Positions 14,777-21,597 of a stretch of DNA of 64,000 nt are shown here, in pieces (position 1 is the first letter of the stretch; the number at the start of each line of letters is the position of its first letter). Both the position numbers and the translations under genes were made by a program. Below the pieces are notes generated by a model, which did no database searches, was not told where the DNA came from, and worked only from the letters and a program-made list of their open reading frames with translations. Source of the DNA: a virus; the IMG/VR virus record IMGVR_UViG_3300047445_000186, positions 255,829 through 319,828 of that record. One strand, written 5' to 3'.

Positions 14777-15433
14777 TTAGCCGCGGCTGATATCGATGAT
14801 TGCGTCCTTCGCTGCATCGGCACCGAGCGTGGTACGGATGAACGAGCGGATTGCCGAGTCTTGCAGAGCACCCTTGGTCGGGAGCAGAACTGCGTGGACT
14901 GAAGAGCCCATGCCAGCAGAACCCTTCTTGACCTTGTTGTGCACGTTGTTACCGAGCGAGCCGGCGAACTTCTTCTGGATCGCAGCAAGGAGAGCTTGAG
15001 CGGCGGTGCGGTCAAGGTTCTGAACTTCGATCGAGAACGATGGACCTTCGTGGAAAGCTTCTTCCAGAGCTTCGTAAGCGCGGCGGCCAGTCTGATTCTT
15101 TGCCTTCAGGTCGTTCACCTTGTCTTGCTTTGCGAGAACCTTGCGATCGCGCGAATCAAGAACATCATCCCAATCTGCATCGTCGTTCGCACCAGCGGCC
15201 TTAGCTGCAGGGGTGACCTTCTTCTTGTCGCCAGCGGCCCAAGCAGCCAGAGCTGCGTCGAGCTCTTTCTTCTTCTCTGAGCTCATGCCCTTCAGACGTT
15301 CGCGTTCCTTCTTGAGCTTGTCAAGCTTGGCGTTATTGCGGAACAACCCGAAGATTTCGTTGATCTGTTCGTCAGAGAGTTCATCGCCGGTCTCGACGAA
15401 TTCGTTGAACTTCTTGAAGGAAACTTTTGACAT
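14777..15433 (-). CDS. Late charged helical protein, candidate internal head protein, 218 aa
   Basis: The N-terminus MSKVSFKKFNEFVETGDEL loosely resembles the T4 capsid-targeting start MKTYQEFIAE (FNEFVE against YQEFIAE). Residues 35-120 are strongly Lys/Glu/Asp-rich and likely coiled coil; the C-terminal 90 residues look globular. It is a single minus-strand gene with a late promoter 34 nt upstream. This profile suits an internal head or core protein, but there is no diagnostic motif. Confidence 0.7.
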   Translation of the reverse strand: MSKVSFKKFNEFVETGDELSDEQINEIFGLFRNNAKLDKLKKERERLKGMSSEKKKELDAALAAWAAGDKKKVTPAAKAAGANDDADWDDVLDSRDRKVLAKQDKVNDLKAKNQTGRRAYEALEEAFHEGPSFSIEVQNLDRTAAQALLAAIQKKFAGSLGNNVHNKVKKGSAGMGSSVHAVLLPTKGALQDSAIRSFIRTTLGADAAKDAIIDISRG

Positions 15434-15467
15434 ACCCGTGATCCTGTGATCGTTGTAATTTGAGATT

Positions 15468-15473
15468 TATTTA
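15468..15473 (-). promoter_or_regulatory. Late promoter core (TAAATA)
   Basis: The minus strand reads GTCTAAATAAAT, close to the T4 late consensus, 34 nt upstream of the start at 15433. Confidence 0.7.
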
Positions 15474-15523
15474 GACCCGGTAGCCAGAAGATCCCAATGT
15501 CCAGGTGCATACGAAGGCACGAT

Positions 15524-15533
15524 CGTTACAATT
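15524..15533 (+). promoter_or_regulatory. Early promoter motif CGTTACAATT
   Basis: The TACAAT element ends 7 nt before ATG 15540, so transcription could start at that ATG. It heads a long operon (15588 to 18867). Confidence 0.6.
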
Positions 15534-15587
15534 GTTCTCATGTTCCATCCTGTTCTGTGGCGATGGCACAACCACCAAGGGATCAAC

Positions 15588-15905
15588 ATGAGACGTTTTA
15601 TTCTGGTTACGGCTACGCAGTCGGAACCGGCCGGGGTGAAGACACACTCTGGCATCAAGAAGCTCAAGCGAGGAGTCGGGATCGTTGACTTCATGAGCGA
15701 GTACCTCGAGCAATTCGCAGGTCAAAAGGAAATCTACGCACGTGGCGAAACGCAGGTCGCGTTCGCTCGCGAAGATAACAAGTCCATTCAATGGGCATTC
15801 ACCGAGTTCGCAGAAGACGAGCTCATTCGGGCCGTGTCGAACCTGACCCGTGAAGAACTCCTTCGCGATCTGAAAGAACTGCTCCCGCTGAAGGCTGCGC
15901 TGTGA
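15588..15905 (+). CDS. Hypothetical protein, 105 aa
   Basis: The start ATG 15588 has AAGGGATCAACATG upstream. An in-frame ATG at 15540 is placed at the predicted transcript start and would add 16 residues; it has no ribosome site. The protein begins MRRFILVTATQSEPAG and ends in helices (FAEDELIRAVSNLTREELL). No family recognised. Its stop overlaps a GTG start of the next gene. Confidence 0.65.
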   Translation: MRRFILVTATQSEPAGVKTHSGIKKLKRGVGIVDFMSEYLEQFAGQKEIYARGETQVAFAREDNKSIQWAFTEFAEDELIRAVSNLTREELLRDLKELLPLKAAL

Positions 15906-16543
15906 GTACCTTAGTTGGTTTGAGTGGCGCCCAGGGCGGTGGAAAGTCCAGTCTCCTGAAAGAGCTGGCAAAGCGGGGTTGGCACGTCGATGACTACCGA
16001 GTTAGTCGTGCAGTTCAAGATGCTTTGGGATGGGACTCCCTCGATCGAGTTCTAGATTCATTCGAGACGATGCAGTCCTTCCAAGAAGAAGTGTACAAGC
16101 AGAAGTTCAATCGTGAGATGTACTTGAAGCGCCAAGTCGGCGCGATTCTGACTGAGCGGACATTCGCTGATTTGGCCGCGTACACTCAGTCGTGGACATG
16201 GAAGTTCTTTCCTGTCGACTCGATGATTCCGCGCTCAGCACTTCGGTGGCTGACTGACTACATCAAGAACTGCCAGCTCGCGCAGAATGAACTGTACGAT
16301 GGTGTGCTTCTTCTGCCACTCATGGATCATGTCGTATTCGAAGATGATCCGCATCGCGCAAAGAAGGAAGACGCAGAGGAGGTGTACAACTTCATCGGGG
16401 CGCTTTCCGCAATGACTGACATGCCAAAATTGGTGATCACTCAAGAGTCGATCGAAGACCGCGCGACTGAAGTTGAAGACTTTTTGAAGGACAAGCTGAA
16501 CACCGTGCTTGTTCGCAGACATTACAACTTGGAAGAAAACTGA
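15902..16543 (+). CDS. P-loop nucleoside/nucleotide kinase-like protein, 213 aa
   Basis: The start is GTG in GTGAGTACC, overlapping the previous TGA. LVGLSGAQGGGKSSLLKELAK is a Walker A motif at the very N-terminus, and ILTERTFADLAAYTQSW resembles the substrate region of NadR/AAA_28-type kinases. LVITQESIEDR near the end fits the last core strand. A nucleotide or nicotinamide-riboside kinase role is possible; substrate cannot be read from sequence. Confidence 0.75.
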   Translation: MSTLVGLSGAQGGGKSSLLKELAKRGWHVDDYRVSRAVQDALGWDSLDRVLDSFETMQSFQEEVYKQKFNREMYLKRQVGAILTERTFADLAAYTQSWTWKFFPVDSMIPRSALRWLTDYIKNCQLAQNELYDGVLLLPLMDHVVFEDDPHRAKKEDAEEVYNFIGALSAMTDMPKLVITQESIEDRATEVEDFLKDKLNTVLVRRHYNLEEN

Positions 16544-17151
16544 TGGCATACGTTAAGGGGTATTCAAAGGCCCACCCAGGCTCGAAGGGCTTGCTCCTCG
16601 ACTGGGAAACAACTGGATCGAATTTCGGCGGTGACAGCTCGATCGATTATCAGGGTATCACGTTCGGTGGTGTTGTGTTCGACACGACCACGTACGAAGA
16701 ACTTGACTCGATCTACTGTGAACTGCAGTTCGACGACACGAAGTACAAGTGGACCGACGGCGCTGAGAAGATTCACGGGAAATCGCGTGAATACCTTGCT
16801 GAGCATGGGATCCCTCGTGAAGAAGGTCTGGCGCAACTGCTTGAGCTCTTGCTGAAGCACTGGGCTCCAGGCTCGAAAATCCTGATGGCAGGTCACAACG
16901 TCGGATTCGACAACGACTTCACCGCTCAGCTCTTCCGCGATCACGACATGGAAGGCGAGTTCCGTCCTCATCACGTGGTTGTTGACACGAGCGGTATTGC
17001 ATTTGTTCTGACTGGCGAGTACAAGTCTGACATCGTGTTCGAGCTGCTTGGTGGTCTTGGCGAGCGCAAGGAGCATAACGCTCTTGAAGATGCTCGTGCA
17101 ACTCTGGCTGTTCTTCGGAACGTGCGTCAGATTTTCGAAGGCAATCTGTGA
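16543..17151 (+). CDS. DEDDh 3'-5' exonuclease (DnaQ/RNase T-like), 202 aa
   Basis: Exo I is LLLDWETTG (Asp20, Glu22), Exo II is AGHNVGFDNDF, and Exo III is HNALEDARATL with the His-x4-Asp of the DEDDh class. The protein is stand-alone, so it could act in repair, RNA trimming or proofreading; the phage polymerase already has its own exonuclease domain. The start overlaps the previous stop by one nt (TGATGG). Confidence 0.88.
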   Translation: MAYVKGYSKAHPGSKGLLLDWETTGSNFGGDSSIDYQGITFGGVVFDTTTYEELDSIYCELQFDDTKYKWTDGAEKIHGKSREYLAEHGIPREEGLAQLLELLLKHWAPGSKILMAGHNVGFDNDFTAQLFRDHDMEGEFRPHHVVVDTSGIAFVLTGEYKSDIVFELLGGLGERKEHNALEDARATLAVLRNVRQIFEGNL

Positions 17152-17327
17152 TCTCGTTCGATCGAACTGGGGAAACTTACATCCCCCTTCAATTGACTGG
17201 TGAGTTCCAGAAGGACTGTGATGTCACTCTGGAAACCAGGTATGGCAAGCGCCGCGTCGTCGTTCGCGATTGCAAGATCGTGTTCGAAGAGTATTTCAAC
17301 AACAAACCAGAGAATTTTCCATCATGA
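17148..17327 (+). CDS. Small hypothetical protein, 59 aa
   Basis: It uses GTG (GTGATCTCG), overlapping the exonuclease stop, and its own stop overlaps the next ATG (ATGA). The product MISFDRTGETYIPLQLTGEF... is beta-rich with basic C-terminal half. Double coupling in the operon supports a real gene. Confidence 0.55.
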   Translation: MISFDRTGETYIPLQLTGEFQKDCDVTLETRYGKRRVVVRDCKIVFEEYFNNKPENFPS

Positions 17328-17692
17328 GCAGAAACGTTTACTACATTGATGTCGGCAATTACGGCCGAAAGCAAGTCGAAGAATACATCGCCGCGGTGCG
17401 TGAAGGAATCCAAAACCGAGAAGCACCTACTCTCGAAGAACTCGAGCGCAATGTGTGGGGTCCTGCTGATGAAGCTGAGCACGGCATCAAGCTCACGCCG
17501 AAGTCGCACAACATGTACGCGGGCGTGAACCTCGGTCCAGGTAGTGTGAACTACCGATTCACGTTCCTGATGCGTGAGCTCGAGAATCGCTTCCCGAATC
17601 CAGCACCGTACCGCTCTGATCGGATGCCAGAACAGGCATACCTCGAAGCGATCGACGCGCTCCTCGCTGACACGTACAATCGAACCCGCTAA
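17324..17692 (+). CDS. Hypothetical protein, 122 aa
   Basis: ATG 17324 (MSRNVYYIDVGNYGRKQVEEYI) was chosen because it overlaps the previous stop as ATGA; longer in-frame starts would overlap the preceding gene. The protein resembles short phage proteins of the form 'YYIDVGn.....a...i' annotated as portal- or neck-associated in T4-like phages, but I cannot confirm a role. Confidence 0.65.
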   Translation: MSRNVYYIDVGNYGRKQVEEYIAAVREGIQNREAPTLEELERNVWGPADEAEHGIKLTPKSHNMYAGVNLGPGSVNYRFTFLMRELENRFPNPAPYRSDRMPEQAYLEAIDALLADTYNRTR

Positions 17693-17719
17693 AGTGCAAC
17701 CCGAGTCTGACCACGTTCT

Positions 17720-17725
17720 TACAAT
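17720..17725 (+). promoter_or_regulatory. Early-type -10 element TACAAT, leaderless
   Basis: The context is CTTACAATGTGGTTATG: six nt separate TACAAT from ATG 17732, so the predicted transcript begins at the start codon. There is no Shine-Dalgarno sequence. Confidence 0.5.
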
Positions 17726-17731
17726 GTGGTT

Positions 17732-18046
17732 ATGACTTGGAAACTCTTCCTCGACGACTTGAGAGCGCCGCCCGATCAAACTTGGGTGGTAGCTCGGTCC
17801 GTCCCTGCCGCGATTCTGTACATCACAGAGTACGGCTTCCCTTACGAGATGAGCCTTGATCACGATCTCGGCACTGGAACAGATGCGCCGCAGCTTCTGC
17901 TCTGGATTCTCGAAGAGCTCATGGATGAGCACATCCACCCCTCAGCTTTGAAGGTCAAATTCGGCGTTCATTCGGCGAATCCTGTCGGGGCGCTCAATCT
18001 GAACAATCTCTGGAAACACATTCTCCGATATGACAACATTCTCTGA
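17732..18046 (+). CDS. Cyclic-phosphate processing receiver-domain protein, 104 aa
   Basis: MTWKLFLDDLRAPPDQTW, SLDHDLGTGTDA and FGVHSANPVGALN match the predicted cyclic-phosphate processing receiver family (DDlR.P, SLDHDLG, HSaNP). Comparative studies predict such domains act on cyclic-phosphate ends or cyclic nucleotides; this has not been shown for the phage forms, so the activity here is inference. The gene is close to the Thg1-like gene, which would fit RNA repair. Its predicted mRNA is leaderless. Confidence 0.7.
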   Translation: MTWKLFLDDLRAPPDQTWVVARSVPAAILYITEYGFPYEMSLDHDLGTGTDAPQLLLWILEELMDEHIHPSALKVKFGVHSANPVGALNLNNLWKHILRYDNIL

Positions 18047-18218
18047 AGACAAAACGTACGTGTACGACGGCGCGGAAGTGAAGCTCACGGGCCGGAAAGC
18101 CAAGAAGCCGAACATGGCCGGCACGCAGTTCGAACTGGTCGAAGTGACGCCAGTTGACGAAGACAACGGCACCTGGAAGAAGTGGGTGCCACGCCAAGGA
18201 CTGTTCGAGATCCAATGA
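18030..18218 (+). CDS. Small hypothetical protein, 62 aa
   Basis: The start overlaps the preceding gene by 17 nt; the stop overlaps the Nudix ATG (ATGA). The protein MTTFSEDKTYVYDGAEVKL... looks like a small beta-barrel ending KKWVPRQGLFEI. No family recognised. Confidence 0.6.
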   Translation: MTTFSEDKTYVYDGAEVKLTGRKAKKPNMAGTQFELVEVTPVDEDNGTWKKWVPRQGLFEIQ

Positions 18219-18622
18219 AAACTGCTGTCTGTCTCCTCTGCCCTCGCGGCGACAAGTACCTCTCGATCTCTCGTCGGAATGATCCCACACAGTGGGGAAT
18301 GCCTGGTGGCAAGGTCGATCCGTACGAATCGAACGTTGAAGCAGTTCAACGCGAAGTCGGCGAAGAAACCGGAATCCTGGCAAGCGCAGTCTCGTACGAA
18401 CCGCTTCTGAGCTCGCACTGCCCAGGTGAAGTCGACTTCTGGGTCACGACGTACCTCTGGGTTGACGAGTTCGCGATCAATGACTGCGAGCTGGTCGCCG
18501 AAGAAGGGATGACCCTTGACTGGAAGACGGAAGAAGAGCTCTGTGATCCTGCAGTTTCTCCGTTCGCCGAGTACAACAAGCGAGTGTTCAAGGCGCTCCG
18601 TGAATACCGTCAGGAGACCTAA
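18215..18622 (+). CDS. Nudix hydrolase, 135 aa
   Basis: The full Nudix box is present: GG at 31-32, Glu38, then REVGEETGI with Arg46, Glu47, Glu50 and Glu51. Nudix enzymes cleave nucleoside diphosphates linked to another group, such as oxidised dNTPs, NADH, dinucleoside polyphosphates or mRNA caps. T4 has NudE, which acts on ADP-ribose and Ap3A. Here it lies in an accessory operon. ATG 18215 overlaps the previous stop and matches the family start. Confidence 0.92.
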   Translation: MKTAVCLLCPRGDKYLSISRRNDPTQWGMPGGKVDPYESNVEAVQREVGEETGILASAVSYEPLLSSHCPGEVDFWVTTYLWVDEFAINDCELVAEEGMTLDWKTEEELCDPAVSPFAEYNKRVFKALREYRQET

Positions 18623-18867
18623 TGCGATACTCAATCATCTCGAATTTCCAACTGTTCTGGATGTCGATCGTGATCGGCTTGATTGCCGGGATCGGTCCAG
18701 TCGTCGGGAACATGTACCACGACTATCGGCTGCTTCCAGTTGTCTCAGTCACACCGAACGATCAGTGTGTGAAGGTCACGAACTACGAGAACGGTCATGC
18801 GTTCACTTGTCCTGACGTTGACGTCCTCCTGCGTAGGTACAAAAAGGTGATCGTCTCGGCTTCGTAA
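18622..18867 (+). CDS. Small inner-membrane protein with periplasmic domain, 81 aa
   Basis: One hydrophobic segment (FQLFWMSIVIGLIAGIGPVV, residues 9-28) is followed by a 50-residue polar domain with two cysteines (QCVKV and FTCPD) that could form a disulfide outside the cytoplasm. The positive N-terminus predicts N-in topology. It may be a lysis or superinfection-control factor, but no family was recognised. Its TAA stop is the first half of a late promoter core. Confidence 0.65.
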   Translation: MRYSIISNFQLFWMSIVIGLIAGIGPVVGNMYHDYRLLPVVSVTPNDQCVKVTNYENGHAFTCPDVDVLLRRYKKVIVSAS

Positions 18868-18870
18868 ATA
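18865..18870 (+). promoter_or_regulatory. Late promoter core (TAAATA) overlapping a stop codon
   Basis: CGTAAATACG includes the stop of the preceding gene. GACTG/CAGTC arms (18872-18876 and 18888-18892) with an inner CCT/AGG stem form a hairpin at the predicted transcript start, 26 nt before the TTG at 18897. Confidence 0.7.
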
Positions 18871-18896
18871 CGACTGTCCTCCACAGGCAGTCCAAA

Positions 18897-20072
18897 TTGA
18901 AACGATACACGACCCTTCAGTGCAACACTTGCTCCCGCAAGAAAGATGAACTAATCGATCTGACGCATTACGCGCCGGACCGATGCACAATCACGCTCGG
19001 CTGCGAAGGCCGTCTAACTCCTGTTGGGTACACCAGCGAAGGAAGCACCATTCTCGGTGTGCCTCCTGCTGGTCTCACGAACTGGGCTCCTCGCGGATCT
19101 ACCGTCACTGGTACGGTAGCGCTGAAGGCCGACCCGATGTACGACACATCGACTGGAACCAAGAAGCAGATCGTTCTTGCTGTGGCGAACGACACACTCG
19201 GCTTCGTCCCATCTGACACCGCTGTCGTCACTCTGAATTTTGTCACTGAGCAACAGTCCGCAAAGGACTACCGCCAGTACACATACCGCCGCTCGAACTC
19301 GTTCACGATCGTGAACGGCATCGAAGACAATCAGGCCAAGAAGGTTCTGCGGTACAACATCTCTGGCGGGTCCGCCGATCAGGTCGATGTGTATGTGAAC
19401 GGCGTGAAGCGCGAACGCGGCACAGCGGCAGATCAGTACCAGTTGTACGACGGTGTTGGCTCGGTGGTTCCGCCCAATTCTGTGTTGTTCAACACAACGA
19501 TTACCGGTGGGTCCACTCAGGTGGACGTCGTGGTTTCTAAGGCAGCTGCAGTGTCGACTGCCTCTCTGAATTTCGTCCGAGCAATCGATGACGAAGCTCG
19601 TGTGAACACTGGTGCCTGGGAAGGCGTTCACTCAGTGAACTCTCCTGCGCATGGTGGTTTGTACTCGCTGTTCGTCTGCGATTTCTCTGAGAACCACGCG
19701 CTCGCTCTCGATGTGAAACTCCGTGTCGATCCCCAGATCCCATCGATCGTGGTTGATGTTCCAGGCGGTTCGCCGTTCATCATCACGAACGCAGCGATCC
19801 TGCTTTCACGCGCGAAGTCGTTCACTCAGATTGATCGTCAACGAGCAAAGTGGGTTCCACTTACGAAGCTGAACTCTGAAACAGAGTACATGGTCGTGAA
19901 ACTTGTTGATAACGCACGTGCACTGTTCATCACTGAAGCTTCGACTGTGAATCTTTTCCCAGTGATCGAAGCTGTTCGATTCGGTTCGCCAAAGCTGCAA
20001 ACTCAAAATCTGCTTGGTGATCCTGATGCGGCCGAGTTGGACAACGATCTGATCTCTGGGCCTGACGCATGA
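18897..20072 (+). CDS. Virion structural protein with N-terminal zinc ribbon, 391 aa
   Basis: The start is TTG, since there is no ATG in frame for about 80 codons. The product opens MKRYTTLQCNTCSRKKDEL with Cys9 and Cys12 and a second pair in DRCTITLGCEG, a likely zinc ribbon. The rest is beta-rich (NSFTIVNGIEDNQ, ADQVDVYVNGVKRERG) like neck or baseplate proteins. It is the first of three overlapping genes behind a late promoter. Confidence 0.75.
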   Translation: MKRYTTLQCNTCSRKKDELIDLTHYAPDRCTITLGCEGRLTPVGYTSEGSTILGVPPAGLTNWAPRGSTVTGTVALKADPMYDTSTGTKKQIVLAVANDTLGFVPSDTAVVTLNFVTEQQSAKDYRQYTYRRSNSFTIVNGIEDNQAKKVLRYNISGGSADQVDVYVNGVKRERGTAADQYQLYDGVGSVVPPNSVLFNTTITGGSTQVDVVVSKAAAVSTASLNFVRAIDDEARVNTGAWEGVHSVNSPAHGGLYSLFVCDFSENHALALDVKLRVDPQIPSIVVDVPGGSPFIITNAAILLSRAKSFTQIDRQRAKWVPLTKLNSETEYMVVKLVDNARALFITEASTVNLFPVIEAVRFGSPKLQTQNLLGDPDAAELDNDLISGPDA

Positions 20073-20545
20073 TCACTCCTCCGCTGCACGCACCTGTTTT
20101 CTACAGCGCAATTCTCGAGGGTGATGCCGCGAATTTCCTCACAAGCCTGCTCACTGATACGTTCGCAAAGTCAGGCGACATCCAGAAGGTGATGATCACC
20201 TCGCAGGATTTCACGTCTGATATCGCGGCTGCGAATGAGCTCCATGAAGGCACTCGTGAAATCGCTTCGCACATCACTGCGTTCGATGAAGAAGTAGACA
20301 CCGTCACTCGATACAATCCGATGTTGCTGCCGAAAGAGAATGCGATCTTCGATCTGGCCGAGCTCGATCATGATGGCGACATTCTGACAGTTGACGGATT
20401 CGCCTCGCCGTACGTGATGCTCACTACGAAGATCAGCACAACATCCCATCCAGAGGTCATTGACGGTAAAGTCGTGTTCAAGCAGTTCGAAATCTCGGAG
20501 CTGAACAAGGGTCTGGAACGAACAACGGGTCACTATCTGTCATGA
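20069..20545 (+). CDS. Hypothetical structural-operon protein, 158 aa
   Basis: The start overlaps the previous stop (ATGA) and its own stop overlaps the next start. It begins MITPPLHAPVFYSAILEGD. No recognised domain; position behind a late promoter suggests a virion or assembly protein. Confidence 0.7.
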   Translation: MITPPLHAPVFYSAILEGDAANFLTSLLTDTFAKSGDIQKVMITSQDFTSDIAAANELHEGTREIASHITAFDEEVDTVTRYNPMLLPKENAIFDLAELDHDGDILTVDGFASPYVMLTTKISTTSHPEVIDGKVVFKQFEISELNKGLERTTGHYLS

Positions 20546-20946
20546 GCTACTTCACACAACCAAAGAAATTCAAGTACGGGCTGAGTGTAAAGCTGCATCT
20601 CTTGAAGGCGAACACTGCGGTGAACTCCGTGTTCCCACGTGTTGAAGACTTTGTTCTGAGCTCGAAGCAATTCGATGATCTGGAAACGGCGATTCAGTCA
20701 GTGAACATTTTGACAACTGAGCTCACATACACTCTGAACAAGGCGATCGATCAAGAGAAGTTCGGGATCATTAGTGAAAGTCGGGAGGATGAAACCCCAT
20801 TGACACATGAATGGGACGAAACTGCCGTCGCAAAGATCTGGATTGTCGACAAGGAAGCTCAGGCCGCGAATAAGACGGGCGGTGTCCGAGCAATCGGGAT
20901 GGCGCAGATTGTTCATGTGCTCGAAGATCCCATATATCTGAACTGA
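20542..20946 (+). CDS. Hypothetical structural-operon protein, 134 aa
   Basis: It begins MSYFTQPKKFKYGLSVKLHL and is coupled to the preceding gene by ATGA. There is no recognised motif. It is the last gene of the late operon that starts at 18897; an AGGGA/TCCCT hairpin follows at 20955-20970. Confidence 0.7.
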   Translation: MSYFTQPKKFKYGLSVKLHLLKANTAVNSVFPRVEDFVLSSKQFDDLETAIQSVNILTTELTYTLNKAIDQEKFGIISESREDETPLTHEWDETAVAKIWIVDKEAQAANKTGGVRAIGMAQIVHVLEDPIYLN

Positions 20947-20954
20947 CCCAGTTC

Positions 20955-20970
20955 AGGGACGCTGCTCCCT
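20955..20970 (+). terminator. Weak terminator hairpin
   Basis: AGGGA and TCCCT form a 5-bp stem around CGCTGC, without a T-run. It separates the structural operon from the replication promoter. Confidence 0.35.
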
Positions 20971-20978
20971 CCATGAAT

Positions 20979-20988
20979 CGTTACAATT
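20979..20988 (+). promoter_or_regulatory. Early promoter motif CGTTACAATT for the replication operon
   Basis: A full match to the motif, 35 nt before the DsbA-like gene. It heads a run of coupled genes including DNA polymerase. Confidence 0.6.
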
Positions 20989-21023
20989 GAACATCCAATC
21001 GTAACACTCAATGGAGTCAAATT

Positions 21024-21368
21024 TTGAACATGCTTGTAAATGCTGAAGCAAAGTCCAGCAAATTCCGGAACATCGAAGACATCCTGAAGGACCCCGCCCT
21101 GAAGGCGCGTCTGAACAATCTCGTCGATGAAGCCGTCCGCGCTAAGCTGAAGATTCAGCTCGAGCAAACCACGATCAAGGATCTGCGCGATGTCGCGAAG
21201 AATGATCTGAGCCTGAATCCGAAGTTGTTCAACTACTACGTTGGCATGGTCTTCAACAACGACTACGCGATGCGCAAGGACAATCTCGATCAACTCACGT
21301 CTCTGATCGACGCAGTGATGGCCCTTCTGCCGGCCGACAACTCGAACTTCGTTGGCGACGATGATTGA
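21024..21368 (+). CDS. dsbA: DsbA-like dsDNA-binding protein
   Basis: The central part, LKIQLEQTTIKDLRDVAKND followed by LSLNPKLFNYYVGMVFNND, resembles T4 DsbA, which has LKI..NELIKDIRIRAKDELGVDGKMFN. T4 DsbA is a small dsDNA-binding protein that binds near late promoters. The product is 114 aa from TTG 21024, or 112 aa from ATG 21030; GGAG at 21013-21016 is 7 nt from the TTG and 13 nt from the ATG, so the TTG is the better-placed start. The comparison is from memory and moderate. Confidence 0.65.
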   Translation: MNMLVNAEAKSSKFRNIEDILKDPALKARLNNLVDEAVRAKLKIQLEQTTIKDLRDVAKNDLSLNPKLFNYYVGMVFNNDYAMRKDNLDQLTSLIDAVMALLPADNSNFVGDDD

Positions 21369-21597
21369 GGAAGTGCACGCCCAAGTTCTTGGCGCGTTGC
21401 AAGCTCAGTACGATCTAGCACACGACGCGAACGGGTTCGAATTCCACGCGCTTGTGCGGAAAGACAAGAAGATCTCGCATGTTCTCAAGGGCGTCGCGGA
21501 AACTCCACAAGATGCGTTGTTCATGCTGGCGAGCGCAGGCTCGTTTATGTATGAGACGTCACACACTATTTTGCCAATCGTAAATGTCAGCAGCTAA
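21361..21597 (+). CDS. Small hypothetical protein, 78 aa
   Basis: The start overlaps the DsbA-like stop (ATGATTGA) and its end overlaps the polymerase start by 14 nt. The product MIEEVHAQVLGALQAQYD... is mostly helical. Tight linkage suggests a replication-associated role, but no family was recognised. Confidence 0.65.
   Translation: MIEEVHAQVLGALQAQYDLAHDANGFEFHALVRKDKKISHVLKGVAETPQDALFMLASAGSFMYETSHTILPIVNVSS

Noticed and set aside
17324-17692. Naming the 122-residue protein as a neck or portal protein
   Set aside because: The resemblance is limited to a short N-terminal pattern and the gene sits in an accessory operon with early-type promoters, so a structural role is not supported.
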